Assembly (NCBI RefSeq): GCF_021026335.1
Contig: NZ_JAJNCY010000001.1
Coordinates: 558,001-622,000 of the forward strand
DNA from: Rhizobium sp. C1
Lineage (GTDB): Bacteria > Pseudomonadota > Alphaproteobacteria > Rhizobiales > Rhizobiaceae
Direction of reading: 5' to 3'
DNA length: 64,000 nt
Shown here: positions 46,869 to 55,807 of the stretch, one piece after another
Numbering within the stretch: the first letter of the stretch is position 1
How the letters are laid out: each line of letters starts with the position of its first letter
Notes under the pieces: model-generated
Told to the model about the DNA's origin: nothing
Seen by the model: the letters and a program-made list of their open reading frames with translations, nothing else
Databases searched by the model: none
Made by a program: the position numbers and the translations under genes

Positions 46869-47222
46869 ATGACAAGCCGTCCAACCGCCATCAAGGTCTC
46901 CAAGGATCGCCGCACCATGACGGTGACATTCGATGACGGAAAGGTGTTTCCGCTTGCCGCCGAGATGCTGCGCGTCCTGTCTCCATCAGCGGAAGTTCAG
47001 GGCCATGGACCGGGCCAGAAGGTGACCGTACCGGGCAAGCGCCAAGTCGAGATCATCAGCGTGCAGCCATCCGGGAACTACGCGGTCCGCATCGGTTTCG
47101 ACGACATGCATGACAGCGGGATCTATACCTGGACCTATCTTCGCCAGCTGGGCGAGGAGGGGGATGCGCTGTTTGCGGATTATCTGGCGGATCTCACGGT
47201 CAAAGGGATGGAACGCGGCTAG
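46869..47222 (+). CDS. DUF971 (GBBH-like N-terminal domain) protein
   Basis: 117-residue cytoplasmic protein from the ATG at 46869. It shows the pattern of the gamma-butyrobetaine-hydroxylase-like N-terminal domain: TFDDGKVFPLAAEMLRVLSPSAEVQGHG, then FDDMHDSGIYTWTYLR near the C-terminus. Such stand-alone proteins are common beside Fe-S or molybdenum enzymes, consistent with its divergent partner moaA. Molecular role unknown. Confidence 0.78.
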   Translation: MTSRPTAIKVSKDRRTMTVTFDDGKVFPLAAEMLRVLSPSAEVQGHGPGQKVTVPGKRQVEIISVQPSGNYAVRIGFDDMHDSGIYTWTYLRQLGEEGDALFADYLADLTVKGMERG

Positions 47223-47417
47223 TTCGTTCGCAATAAGGCCGGTGCGGGAGGTGCTTTGGGCGCTTGCGCTATCCGAAAAAAAGGTGCTGCTTTCAAGAAG
47301 AGCAATCAACGATTTATAGCCGCTTGATGCGTGGAGAATCTTAACGAAACTTTAATTTGACTGCCCGCTTCCAGCGTGGAACCGTTTTCCGTCATTAACG
47401 GTTTTTGGCGTCTGGTC

Positions 47418-48281
47418 ATGAGTAAGGTCGAGCTTATCAATCGTCGAACCTGGAAAAATCCGCTGGAGCGGCGGTACTATCGCGCCATTCACGGGTATAT
47501 CGATCAGGGCGAGGAAAAGGCCTTCGATCTGGCGCTGGCGGCAGCCTCGGGCGCGCGTGTTCTGGATATCGGGGTGGGGGCGGGCCGGACGGCAGAGCTT
47601 CTCGCGCCGCGCTCGCGCAGCTATGTCGGGATCGACTACACGCGGGAAATGATTGATCTGTCGCACCGGCTGCTGCCCGAGCTTCGCTTTGAAGTCATGG
47701 ATGCGCGTAATCTTGCCGCGTTCGAGGATGCATCATTCGATCTTGTCGTCTTCAGCTATAACGGGATCGATTCCGTGGAGGGCGAGGGCCGTCTTCAAGT
47801 TCTGAACGAGGTCGCCCGTGTTCTGAGGCCGGGAGGCTGTTTTGTCTTCTCGACCTTTAATCGCGGCTGGAACGGCTTTGGCACGTCGCGGTTCAGCCCG
47901 AGGGTGACATGGACGGCCGATCCTGTGCGTCTGGCGTATCGCTTGACCATGCGGTCAATGGGATGGTTCCGTCAGCATTGGTATCGCCGCTACGAAATTC
48001 AGGGTGAGCACAATGTCATTCTGCACCATGCGCATCATTTCGGGATCATGGTCTATGCGACGACGCCGGCACAGTTGCGCAGGCAATTGACGCATGCGGG
48101 CTTCGAGGCTCGTTTTGACCTGTTCTCACCTCAGGGGGAAATGCTGGATTTCGGTGGCGAGACTTGCGACGTGGAGTATTTCCACGTCCTCGCCGTGCGG
48201 GGTCACGATCAGGAGAGCGAGAACCGGCACTCGTCGGCTCCGCGAAAGCTCGACTTGTTGTCGAGTGCCGATCCTATTTGA
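47418..48281 (+). CDS. Class I SAM-dependent methyltransferase
   Basis: 287-residue cytoplasmic methyltransferase. SAM-binding motif I is VLDIGVGAGRTAELL, motif II gives YVGIDYTREMI, then FEVMDARNLAAF and FDLVVFSYNGID, followed by RVLRPGG, the usual Rossmann MTase order. The ATG at 47418 is chosen as the start; a GTG at 47376 is in frame but without a clear ribosome site. Substrate unknown. Its 3' end overlaps the convergent gene at 48274 by 8 bp. Confidence 0.85.
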   Translation: MSKVELINRRTWKNPLERRYYRAIHGYIDQGEEKAFDLALAAASGARVLDIGVGAGRTAELLAPRSRSYVGIDYTREMIDLSHRLLPELRFEVMDARNLAAFEDASFDLVVFSYNGIDSVEGEGRLQVLNEVARVLRPGGCFVFSTFNRGWNGFGTSRFSPRVTWTADPVRLAYRLTMRSMGWFRQHWYRRYEIQGEHNVILHHAHHFGIMVYATTPAQLRRQLTHAGFEARFDLFSPQGEMLDFGGETCDVEYFHVLAVRGHDQESENRHSSAPRKLDLLSSADPI

Positions 48282-48801
48282 CCGCGCTGACCGAGGCCTG
48301 ATCCATCTTGCGGCCGAGCGTCATGCCGATGACGGGCACGAGGCTGTCGTTGACGCGAACGGAGATGGTGACGTTCAGTGTGTTCTTGTCCTTGAGACGG
48401 GCGATCATGGCGCCGTTCAGGTTCTTGCGGTTGATGCCGACGATGACGCGGTTGCCGACAACGGCGCCCGAAACGATGTCGAGACCCTTGCCGTCAGAAC
48501 CGTCTAGGAAACTGCCCTTGTAGCTTTCGCCGCTGCGTTCGATCGTGGCAGACATCGGCTGCGCGAATACGCCGACGCGGCAGGAGCCATCAAGCTTCAG
48601 ACCTGCGCCGGTCGACTTCGACTCGCCTTTGAGGTCGCATGTGAATTTCGTGCCCTTGTACTTGCCGGCGACGATTTCGCCCGGCCCCTGCCAGATGCCG
48701 GCGGTGCTGTCGAAAAATTCGCGGTCGCCGGCATGAGCTGCGAGCGGCGAAACAGCAGCAAGCGCGAAAACGGCTGCAGCGATGGAAAGCTTGGCGGACA
48801 T
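48274..48801 (-). CDS. Small exported protein of unknown function
   Basis: 175-residue protein with a Sec signal peptide (cleavage after PLAAHA, about residue 24). The mature part starts GDREFFDSTAGIWQGPGEIVAGKYKGTKF and contains two cysteines that could pair (TCDLKG, SCRVGV). It resembles conserved rhizobial periplasmic beta-barrel-like proteins without assigned function. AAGGAAG lies upstream of the ATG. It overlaps the convergent methyltransferase stop by 8 bp. Confidence 0.65.
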   Translation of the reverse strand: MSAKLSIAAAVFALAAVSPLAAHAGDREFFDSTAGIWQGPGEIVAGKYKGTKFTCDLKGESKSTGAGLKLDGSCRVGVFAQPMSATIERSGESYKGSFLDGSDGKGLDIVSGAVVGNRVIVGINRKNLNGAMIARLKDKNTLNVTISVRVNDSLVPVIGMTLGRKMDQASVSAVK

Positions 48802-48994
48802 CGGACTTCCTTCAACGGGGATAGGCACCGGAACTGTCTCGGAGTCTCGCGCGGATTGGTTAATGGACTATGAAAAACAGATGTCCAGGGACCGTTTCCC
48901 TCACGCTGTCCACATCCCCGCGAACAACAAAACGAAGCACTCGAAACACTTCCTGATCAGAGGCGGTAACCGAAATTTTTGCGCTTGTCCAACG

Positions 48995-50038
48995 TCACCG
49001 AGGGGTTTTCGACGCGTCTTTCAGGACATTCAGAAAGTCTGTGACCTTTGGGCGACGGATTTCCGCGAAATCCATCGGACGGCACAGATCCATAGCCGCA
49101 ATGCCGATGCGCGCGGTCATCAATCCATTGGCCACGCCTTCGCCGAGACGGGCGGAAACCTTCGACGCGAGGCCATGACCGAGCACCTGCTGGATCGCGT
49201 CATCGCCGACCGCAATTGCGCCCGTCACCGCAAGGTGAGCCACGGTTTCGCGCAGCAAACGGATCAGGCCGAAGAAACCGGGCCGGCCACCATAGAGAAA
49301 GGCCAGCATGCGGATGAGGCGCGCGGCCTCGAAAAGCACGTAACCGATATCGACCAAGGCGCGTGGACTCACCGCAGTGACCACGGAAACGCGGCGGGCG
49401 GCATTGGCAATCATGCGGCGCGCTTCCTCATCCAGGGGGGAGAGAAGTTCGCTTTCCGCGAGCGCCATCATGCCGGGATTGTCGATGATCTCGCGGGCGT
49501 GATCCTCCAGCGCCTTGCGGCCGCGCGCGGTTTCCGGGCGATGCGAAAGATGAGCGGAGAGCGCCTTGACCGTCTTGGCGGCATCGTCGCGGCTCTTCGA
49601 TCGGGCGGCGTCGCGCGCTTCCTGCTTCAGCGTCTGGATGTTGGTCAGGCTTTTCAGGCCGTAGAGTTCGCGGGCCACAAAGCCGATGGCAGACAGGACA
49701 AGAACGGCGACTGCGGCCAGCGCCACATAGCCGAGCCAGTCCTCGCGCCCAAAGAGATCCTTCACGATGCTGTCGATCCAGAGGCCCATGCCCATGGACA
49801 CAAGCACACCGAGCGCTCCGGAGAAGATCTTGAAGAAGGGGAAGCGGCGGGCGGGTTTCAGCGTGCCGGTTTCGGCAATCCGCCGTTCCGCGTCGATGCC
49901 TTCGGCCTCGAAGATGTCCTCTTCCAACGGCGTTTCCACCACGCCGTTGTCGAACCATGCGGGGCGGCGCGTAGCCGTTTCCACTTTCGTTTCCGGCGCT
50001 TCGGAGAAGTTCATGGGTTTGCGCGGGGCGTCGCTCAT
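48995..50038 (-). CDS. ycjF: YcjF/DUF697-family membrane protein
   Basis: 347-residue inner-membrane protein of the TIGR01620/DUF697 family. An acidic soluble N-terminus (1-65) is followed by two hydrophobic helices (about 70-120) and a C-terminal DUF697 region containing GYVLFEAARLIRMLAFLYG and GRPGFFGLIRLLRETVAHL. Its start overlaps the ycjX stop by 4 bp (ATGA). The pair belongs to envelope-stress linked genes in other proteobacteria; molecular function unknown. Confidence 0.83.
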   Translation of the reverse strand: MSDAPRKPMNFSEAPETKVETATRRPAWFDNGVVETPLEEDIFEAEGIDAERRIAETGTLKPARRFPFFKIFSGALGVLVSMGMGLWIDSIVKDLFGREDWLGYVALAAVAVLVLSAIGFVARELYGLKSLTNIQTLKQEARDAARSKSRDDAAKTVKALSAHLSHRPETARGRKALEDHAREIIDNPGMMALAESELLSPLDEEARRMIANAARRVSVVTAVSPRALVDIGYVLFEAARLIRMLAFLYGGRPGFFGLIRLLRETVAHLAVTGAIAVGDDAIQQVLGHGLASKVSARLGEGVANGLMTARIGIAAMDLCRPMDFAEIRRPKVTDFLNVLKDASKTPR

Positions 50039-51504
50039 GCCAGCCGGTCTCCGATCAAAAATTCGATGGCGCGGTCGAGCCGTATATGCGGCAAAGTCAG
50101 TTCCAGCCCTGCTGCCGAGCCGAGTTCAGGCGGGCGGAAGCGGACTGCGGTGAAATCGCCGGGTTTCAGGAGGCTGGCGTGGCCGGCACTGTCGAACAGC
50201 GTTTCGGGGTCTTTCGGCAGGTCGCCGGGGAAAACAGCGGTGCGGCGCTTGCCGTCGAAGCGTTCTCCGTCGATGATTTCTCCGTCGATCGGTGTGCCGC
50301 TGATGACAGGCAGGTCTTCGCCGCCATGTTTGACGGTGGCCTCGCGGGTGGCGCGAACGGAGGCAAGCGCCACCGTCTCGATGCCGGCGCCCGACATGCC
50401 GATGCGGGTGAGTGCACCGGAGACGAGACGGCGGGTGAGGAGTTCCAACCGGTCGTGGCTTTCGTGATGCAGATGGTCGGCCTTGGTCGCGGCGATCAGC
50501 ACCTTGTCGATGCGGCGCGTCAGGATCGAGGAGAGCAGGTTGCCCTTGCCGGCGCGGAAGCATGAAAGCACGTCGCCCAGCGCATGTTCCAGATCTTTCA
50601 GCGCCTCCGGCCCGCGATTGACGGCCTGCAGCGTGTCCACCAGCACGATCTGGCGGTCCAGCCGGGCGAAGTGATCGCGGAAGAAGGGGCGCACCACGAT
50701 CGCCTTGTAGGCTTCGAAACGGCGCTCCATCATGGCCTGATAGGAGCCCTTCGGCGCAGGGCCGTCAATGAGGCGGATGAGGGGTGCAAAGGTTAGTGCC
50801 GGCGAGCCTTCAAGGTCGCCGGGCATGAGAAAGCGGCCGGGTGGCAGCATGGAGAGCGAGCGTTCGTCCGACTTGCAGGCTTTGAGATAGGCCGCATAGG
50901 CCTGCGCCATGTCGCGCACCACCAACTCGTCAGCAGACGAGTCCGGATCGATGCGCTCGGCGAGCGCCAGCCATTCCCGCGCCAGCGGGCCGCGGATGTC
51001 AGAGCGGGAGAGCGTCTGCGCGTTCTTCGAGAATTCCGAATAGTCCTGGCCCAGAAGAGGCAGGTCAAGCAGCCATTCGCCCGGATAATCGACGATATCG
51101 ATATTCAGCGTGCCGGGTCGGAAGAAGCGGTTCCAGCCGCTGGCGCTTTCGTAATGGACCGTCAGCCGCAGCTCGGAGATCGAGCGGGTACTATCCGGCC
51201 AGATACGTTTTTCCACCATGTCGCGGACATGGTCTTCGTACTGAAAGCGCGGCACGGCATCGTCGGGCTGCGGATCGAGATGGACGGAGGAGACGCGGCC
51301 CTGATGCAGGGCGCGTACCAGTGGGAGCCGGCCGCCATGGACGAGATTATGGACGAGCGCGGTGATGAACACCGTCTTCCCGGAGCGGGACAGACCGGTA
51401 ACGCCGAGGCGCAGCGATGGATTGACGAGACCCTTGCCGAGATCGGCGAGGTTCTCCGCCGCAATCAGCACGTCATCCGTCAGCGATGTCAGGGAAGGGG
51501 TCAT
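50035..51504 (-). CDS. ycjX: YcjX-family P-loop GTPase-like protein
   Basis: 489-residue YcjX (DUF463) protein from the ATG at 51504. P-loop GLSRSGKT is near residue 40, then VDYPGEWLLDLPLLGQ (DxxG-like switch), IVLVDTLQAVN and late KADHLH. A longer start at 51552 is in frame but less well spaced. It overlaps ycjF by 4 bp and the two are translationally coupled. Thought to act at the cell envelope; nucleotide preference is not readable from the sequence. Confidence 0.87.
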   Translation of the reverse strand: MTPSLTSLTDDVLIAAENLADLGKGLVNPSLRLGVTGLSRSGKTVFITALVHNLVHGGRLPLVRALHQGRVSSVHLDPQPDDAVPRFQYEDHVRDMVEKRIWPDSTRSISELRLTVHYESASGWNRFFRPGTLNIDIVDYPGEWLLDLPLLGQDYSEFSKNAQTLSRSDIRGPLAREWLALAERIDPDSSADELVVRDMAQAYAAYLKACKSDERSLSMLPPGRFLMPGDLEGSPALTFAPLIRLIDGPAPKGSYQAMMERRFEAYKAIVVRPFFRDHFARLDRQIVLVDTLQAVNRGPEALKDLEHALGDVLSCFRAGKGNLLSSILTRRIDKVLIAATKADHLHHESHDRLELLTRRLVSGALTRIGMSGAGIETVALASVRATREATVKHGGEDLPVISGTPIDGEIIDGERFDGKRRTAVFPGDLPKDPETLFDSAGHASLLKPGDFTAVRFRPPELGSAAGLELTLPHIRLDRAIEFLIGDRLA

Positions 51505-51646
51505 GCAGGCTCGCGGGTCGGCGGGATCATGACGAAGATATAGGTTAGGCATCCCGCCGGTTCAATCGAGGCGGCCTTGACGCCTCCTGCTCAGGACGGT
51601 TGCCTTGCGCCTGCGCAGATGGGGTCCAGGACTGGCGCGCTGTTTG

Positions 51647-52288
51647 TTACGACCCGGTTTCGATGCGCCGATGGAGCCATTGACCAATCCATTCCGCCTC
51701 GATCATCTGGCCCTTTTCGTTGCGATGGAGCCCATCGATGCGCGTCTCGTCCGGCGCGAGCGCATCCATGAAGGCCTTCCTCTCGGCGGGAGAGAACGTG
51801 TTTTCAGGCCAAAGAGCGAGCACCTGTGTGTCGATTTCCTTCATGGCGTCCATCTGGTCCGGCGTTTCAGGATAGCCGGCCGATTGCGGCACCTGGGGCA
51901 GGATCAGAAAGTCCCGCGTCGTCAGCGTGGCCACCGCTTCCTTCAGGTCTGCAACGTATTGGACAGGGTCCTCCCCGTCGTTGCGCCGATCATAAATGAC
52001 GGTGGGCAGACCGCGGTGAATGTGGTCGGCCAGCATCTTGTCGCGCAGGGCGCGGATGCTCTGGCCACCGACGCCGTCGTTGAAGACGGCGCGTTCGGGC
52101 GTGAACGACTTTCCGACGATCACCCACCAGCGCTTTGAATCCCAGCTCGGACGCAGGTTCCAGATTTTCGCCATGCCGCTGCGCGAGGCCAGTGCGGTGC
52201 TATCGCCGCGAACGGCGAGGGATGGCTGATCGCAGCCAGTGAGACAAAGTGCCAGCAATATGCTCGTAACGACATAGGAAATACGCAT
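51647..52288 (-). CDS. SGNH-hydrolase-like lipoprotein
   Basis: 213-residue protein with a lipoprotein signal: hydrophobic stretch then LTGC (lipobox, Cys at residue 19). After it come hydrolase blocks: GDST (block I serine), a GGQSIR segment (block II-like glycine), RNDGED (block III Asn) and DGLHRN with the catalytic Asp/His pair (block V). The enzyme is probably an esterase or acyl/acetyl hydrolase on a surface carbohydrate, anchored to the envelope. It is divergent in position from other genes and has no operon partner. Confidence 0.75.
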   Translation of the reverse strand: MRISYVVTSILLALCLTGCDQPSLAVRGDSTALASRSGMAKIWNLRPSWDSKRWWVIVGKSFTPERAVFNDGVGGQSIRALRDKMLADHIHRGLPTVIYDRRNDGEDPVQYVADLKEAVATLTTRDFLILPQVPQSAGYPETPDQMDAMKEIDTQVLALWPENTFSPAERKAFMDALAPDETRIDGLHRNEKGQMIEAEWIGQWLHRRIETGS

Positions 52289-52446
52289 GCGGACTCCTTT
52301 TGGTTGAGGGATTCCGCATAGCTATCCAAAATTGTATATGATGTTCAATCTTAGATTATTTCAAAGAAAATATTCATTTTAAGGTTGCGTTTAGTTGTGG
52401 CCTTAGTCCCGTTGGGTGTCGGCCCTGAAGATCTCACTGCAGGGCC

Positions 52447-53640
52447 TCAATCTTCCGGCGCCGGACCAACATAGCGGGCGCGGGGCCGGATCAGGCCGCC
52501 TTCTGCGTTCTGTTCCAATGCATGCGCGATCCAGCCGACCGAGCGGCCGACGGCGAAGAGGGCAAGCGCGCTGCCACGCGGGAGGCCCAGCGCGCGCCGC
52601 AGCGATACGAGAGCAAAGTCGATATTGGGCCGCTTGCCGGCCGTGTCTTCCATGACCGCGATGAGATCGTCGCGGCTGGCGTCGCGAGGCAGCAGCGGCA
52701 TGAGGGCCGCGGCGCGTGGATCGCCTTCCGGATAAAGGGGATGCGAGAAGCCTGGCACGCCGTCGCCGCGCCGCAGCCGCGTTTCGACCGCAGCGGCGGC
52801 ACCCCCGGCCTGACGGACATCGTCGAACAGAAGTTCGACAAGGCTGGTTGTGCCGCCATGCATGGGCCCGCTCAGGGCCGAGAGGCCGGCATTGAGGCAA
52901 GCGCCCAGCGAGGCGCCGGTGGAAGCCACGACGCGGACGGCGAAGGCGGAAGCGTTGAGTTCGTGGTCGGCAAGCAGAATGAGCGCGCGGCGGATGAGAT
53001 CGCCGCCGAAATCGCCGCATTCCCATTCGCGCGCGAGATGCTTGTGGACAGGCGCACCGTCTGCGGAGCTGCAGCTTGCCGCCCCTGCCATGGCCCGGAT
53101 AAGAGTGGCGGCGCCAGGCCAGAGTGCGCGTGCGCTTCGCTGCCACGCGGTCGTTCTGCCTGCGGCGACCAGCGGCAGCAGCGACTGACACCGTTCGGTC
53201 AAAGGCAGCGGCCGCGTGAGGTTGGTCACATAAGGGTCGAAGCGTTCGGGTATGTTGGCGGGATCGGCAAAGGGATCGGTCGCGCCGCAATCCCAGAGCA
53301 GGCGGGCGGTGTCTTCGAGCGTCGAGTTTTCGGCAAGGCGAGCGGCATCATGGCCGCGATAATAAAGCCGGCCTTCATCAATCAGCGAGATGGAGGAGGC
53401 AAGAACCGGCAGGCCCCAGTCCAGCGTCGTCTCGGCCACGGCGCGGGGGCGCCGGCCGATGGTCTTGCGCTTGTTGAGTTCGTCAATGTCGTAGGCGCTG
53501 TAAAGCCGTCGGCGCGGATCGCCATCAGAACCGGATGTATGGATCTGACCGCGACTCACATAGGCATAGAGCGTGGCGCGGCTGACACCGAGAAGCTCGG
53601 CAGCGGTTTCAGCATCGACATATTGATCGTGAGCAGCCAT
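52447..53640 (-). CDS. Citrate synthase-family protein with N-terminal helix-turn-helix
   Basis: 397-residue protein. The first ~55 residues form a MerR/excisionase-type DNA-binding domain (AAELLGVSRATLYAYVSRGQI, then a basic wing RRRLYSAYDID). The rest is citrate-synthase-like: DHELNASAF, GPMHGG, FSHPLYP.GDPR and NIDF (catalytic aspartate kept). The GFGHR motif is altered to GFSHP. It may bind DNA, possibly the palindrome just upstream (53651-53667), and make or sense citrate or methylcitrate. The ATG at 53640 lacks a strong ribosome site; a TTG at 53667 lies within the palindrome and is less likely. Confidence 0.8.
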   Translation of the reverse strand: MAAHDQYVDAETAAELLGVSRATLYAYVSRGQIHTSGSDGDPRRRLYSAYDIDELNKRKTIGRRPRAVAETTLDWGLPVLASSISLIDEGRLYYRGHDAARLAENSTLEDTARLLWDCGATDPFADPANIPERFDPYVTNLTRPLPLTERCQSLLPLVAAGRTTAWQRSARALWPGAATLIRAMAGAASCSSADGAPVHKHLAREWECGDFGGDLIRRALILLADHELNASAFAVRVVASTGASLGACLNAGLSALSGPMHGGTTSLVELLFDDVRQAGGAAAAVETRLRRGDGVPGFSHPLYPEGDPRAAALMPLLPRDASRDDLIAVMEDTAGKRPNIDFALVSLRRALGLPRGSALALFAVGRSVGWIAHALEQNAEGGLIRPRARYVGPAPED

Positions 53641-53650
53641 GGAATACACA

Positions 53651-53667
53651 TTGATTGGTTGAATCAA
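53651..53667. promoter_or_regulatory. Palindrome between the two citrate-synthase genes
   Basis: TTGATT-GGTTG-AATCAA, a perfect 6+6 inverted repeat followed by GATTGACT, lies in the 97-base divergent gap. It is a candidate operator for the HTH-containing synthase next to it. The spacing does not fit an FNR/FixK box (TTGAT-N4-ATCAA). Confidence 0.4.
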
Positions 53668-53737
53668 GATTGACTATATATCCTTCGCTGACAGGATCGT
53701 GACGGTCAACACGAAATCTGTCGCGAGGTTAATAGTC

Positions 53738-54850
53738 ATGAATATCTCCTTGAAATCAAAAGAGTCTCTGGTGGGTGACGTTGTGTCTCCCGGGCTGGAG
53801 GGCGTTGTGGTCGCGGAGACGGTGCTGTCGCATGTCGATGGGGCAGCGGGACGCCTGGTTCTGCGCGGGCATGAACTGGATCAGCTGGCCGGCTGGTCCT
53901 TCGAGGCGGTTCTGGCGCTACTCTGGCGCGATCTTGCTCCCGAAAATCTCGATGAAGCACGGCTCCGGATGCGGCTCGGCGCAGCGCGCGAGGTGGCTTT
54001 TGATCGAATGAAGGCGGCCCTGCCGGCGCTTGAGGGCCTTTCCGAAGTCGAGGCCTTGCGTCTGCTTCTGTCGCTTCTGCCGGATGCTGAAGCGGAAAGT
54101 CACCGCCTGGTGGCTGTGGCGGCGACGCCTGTCTTTGCGGCGGCAATCGCGCGGCGCGGGCGCGGACTTGAGCCGGTCGCGCCGGATGCCTCGCTGGGGC
54201 TTGCGGCGGATTTCCTGCGCATGCTGCATGGCTCGGAGCAGCCGGCTGACAAGGTCGCGGCACTGGAGACCTATCTCGTCACGGTGGCTGATCATGGGCT
54301 CAATGCCTCGACCTTTGCCGCCCGTGTCATCGCCTCGACGCAGGCCGGCCTGTTCTCCTCCGTCATCGGCGGACTTTGCGCCTTGAAAGGGCCTCTTCAC
54401 GGTGGTGCGCCGGGGCCCGTTCTCGACATGCTGGATTCCATTGGTGGCGAGGATAATATTCGTCCCTGGCTGGTGGCCGCGCTGGATCGCGGCGAGCGGC
54501 TTATGGGCTTCGGGCATCGGATTTACCGGGTGCGTGATCCGCGCGCAGATGCGCTGAAGCGGGCGGTCGCAGGCCTCAAGGATACGGGCGGCCGCATTGC
54601 CTTTGCCGAGAAGGTCGAGGCCGAGGCGCTTGCGCTGCTGGCCGAGCGCAAGCCGCAGAAGCCTCTGCAGACCAATGTCGAGTTCTACACGGCGCTTGTT
54701 CTGGAAGCGGTCGGCTTTCCGCGCAGAAGTTTCACCAATGTCTTTGCCTGCGGCCGCATGGCCGGCTGGACCGCGCATGTGCTCGAGCAGGACAAGGTGG
54801 CGCGGCTCATTCGTCCACAATCACGCTATGTCGGACCCGCTCCAGTCTGA
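53738..54850 (+). CDS. Citrate synthase/methylcitrate synthase-family protein
   Basis: 370-residue citrate-synthase-family protein without the HTH domain. Active-site regions: DHGLNASTF, GPLHGG and GFGHRIYRVRDPRA (histidine kept). The catalytic aspartate motif normally NVDF reads NVEF, an Asp-to-Glu change. The ATG at 53738 follows GAGG by 10 bases; a GTG at 53699 is in frame but poorer. The shared C-terminal motif RPRARYVGP/RPQSRYVGP shows it and the divergent HTH-synthase are paralogues. Could make citrate or 2-methylcitrate. Confidence 0.82.
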   Translation: MNISLKSKESLVGDVVSPGLEGVVVAETVLSHVDGAAGRLVLRGHELDQLAGWSFEAVLALLWRDLAPENLDEARLRMRLGAAREVAFDRMKAALPALEGLSEVEALRLLLSLLPDAEAESHRLVAVAATPVFAAAIARRGRGLEPVAPDASLGLAADFLRMLHGSEQPADKVAALETYLVTVADHGLNASTFAARVIASTQAGLFSSVIGGLCALKGPLHGGAPGPVLDMLDSIGGEDNIRPWLVAALDRGERLMGFGHRIYRVRDPRADALKRAVAGLKDTGGRIAFAEKVEAEALALLAERKPQKPLQTNVEFYTALVLEAVGFPRRSFTNVFACGRMAGWTAHVLEQDKVARLIRPQSRYVGPAPV

Positions 54851-54914
54851 GACAAAAGCGGGCGAGGCTAAGAGGCTTGAGGCACGGGCTTTAGGCTCAA
54901 TAAGCGGGCGCTCG

Positions 54915-55409
54915 TCAGGGCGTGAGCAGTGTCTCTAGCCGCCAGGGCTCGTCGCCGCTGCGGGTGAAGGCGGCAAGGCCTGCCGTTGGAAAGCCGGCCG
55001 GGATATGGCTGCTTGCCACCCGCGCGCCGGCAAGACGGTTGAAGGCTTCCTCGATCATCGGATTGTGTCCGACGATCATGACGCTGCTGCCGCTCGCCAC
55101 GGCTTGGCATATCGCCATATAGTGATCCGGGCCGGCGCTGTAGAGGTCAGGATCGAGCGACACGTCAGGCGCGTGCTCCATGGCCGCCATGAAGGCGGCG
55201 GCCGTCTGCTTGCAGCGTTCGGCGGTGGAGCAGACCAGCAGGGTGGGGCTCAGGTCCATGCCGGCGGCGGCGCGCCCGATGCGCTCGGCTTCCGCCCTGC
55301 CTATTGTGTCCAGTTGCCGGTCGAAATCGCGCTCCCCGGGCTTCGGCCACGCGCTTTGCGCGTGTCTGAGAAGAAAGAGGCGGCTGACCGTTGGAAGAGT
55401 TGTCTGCAT
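54915..55409 (-). CDS. SixA-like phosphohistidine phosphatase
   Basis: 164-residue histidine phosphatase of the RHG family. The catalytic LRHAQSAW motif is near residue 15, with a later VGHNPMIEE motif. It is similar to SixA, which removes phosphate from histidine phosphotransfer proteins. The ATG at 55409 was chosen; the frame upstream is open but lacks family similarity. It is convergent with the citrate-synthase gene and divergent from dksA. Target protein unknown. Confidence 0.85.
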   Translation of the reverse strand: MQTTLPTVSRLFLLRHAQSAWPKPGERDFDRQLDTIGRAEAERIGRAAAGMDLSPTLLVCSTAERCKQTAAAFMAAMEHAPDVSLDPDLYSAGPDHYMAICQAVASGSSVMIVGHNPMIEEAFNRLAGARVASSHIPAGFPTAGLAAFTRSGDEPWRLETLLTP

Positions 55410-55807
55410 GAACCTGTTGCCTGGACCGCCTTGCGCCGGAACGTATGGAAGATGAGCGAAGCCGCCCGGATGAGATAGTCGCCGCGGGGTCCCGGCTGCG
55501 TCTTTCAACGGACCGCGGCGCGTGAGACGAAATCTAGGGGGCCGCCCGAGGACGGTCAAGTTGGCCCTACGGTTAAGATGACAGCAGCCGTCAAGATGTG
55601 AGCACAGATGCGTGATCGAAGAGGTGTGCGCGCAGTGCAGACACGAATCTGTTCATCAAATTGTCACACCTATTCAAAAGCTTGACGATTTTTTAGGCGA
55701 TCTGATTTTATCCTGTTCAACCGTTGAAAGGCGGCATTCCTTGCTTGAACTGTGACCCCAATGTGGCTATACACCCGCTGAAAGTGATGTTCTCCAGGAG
55801 AATCGCG
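55410..55807. other. Intergenic region upstream of dksA
   Basis: About 400 bases without a supported gene. It holds the 5' flanks of the SixA-like gene and dksA, and a promoter candidate for dksA (55682-55710). No repeat or RNA gene was recognised. Confidence 0.5.
55682..55710 (+). promoter_or_regulatory. Candidate promoter of dksA
   Basis: TTGACG (55682-55687), a 17-base spacer, then ATTTTA (55705-55710) about 97 bases upstream of the TTG start at 55808. The -10 match is moderate. Confidence 0.35.

Noticed and set aside
53651-53667. FNR/FixK anaerobox
   Set aside because: TTGAT and ATCAA arms are 7 bases apart instead of 4.
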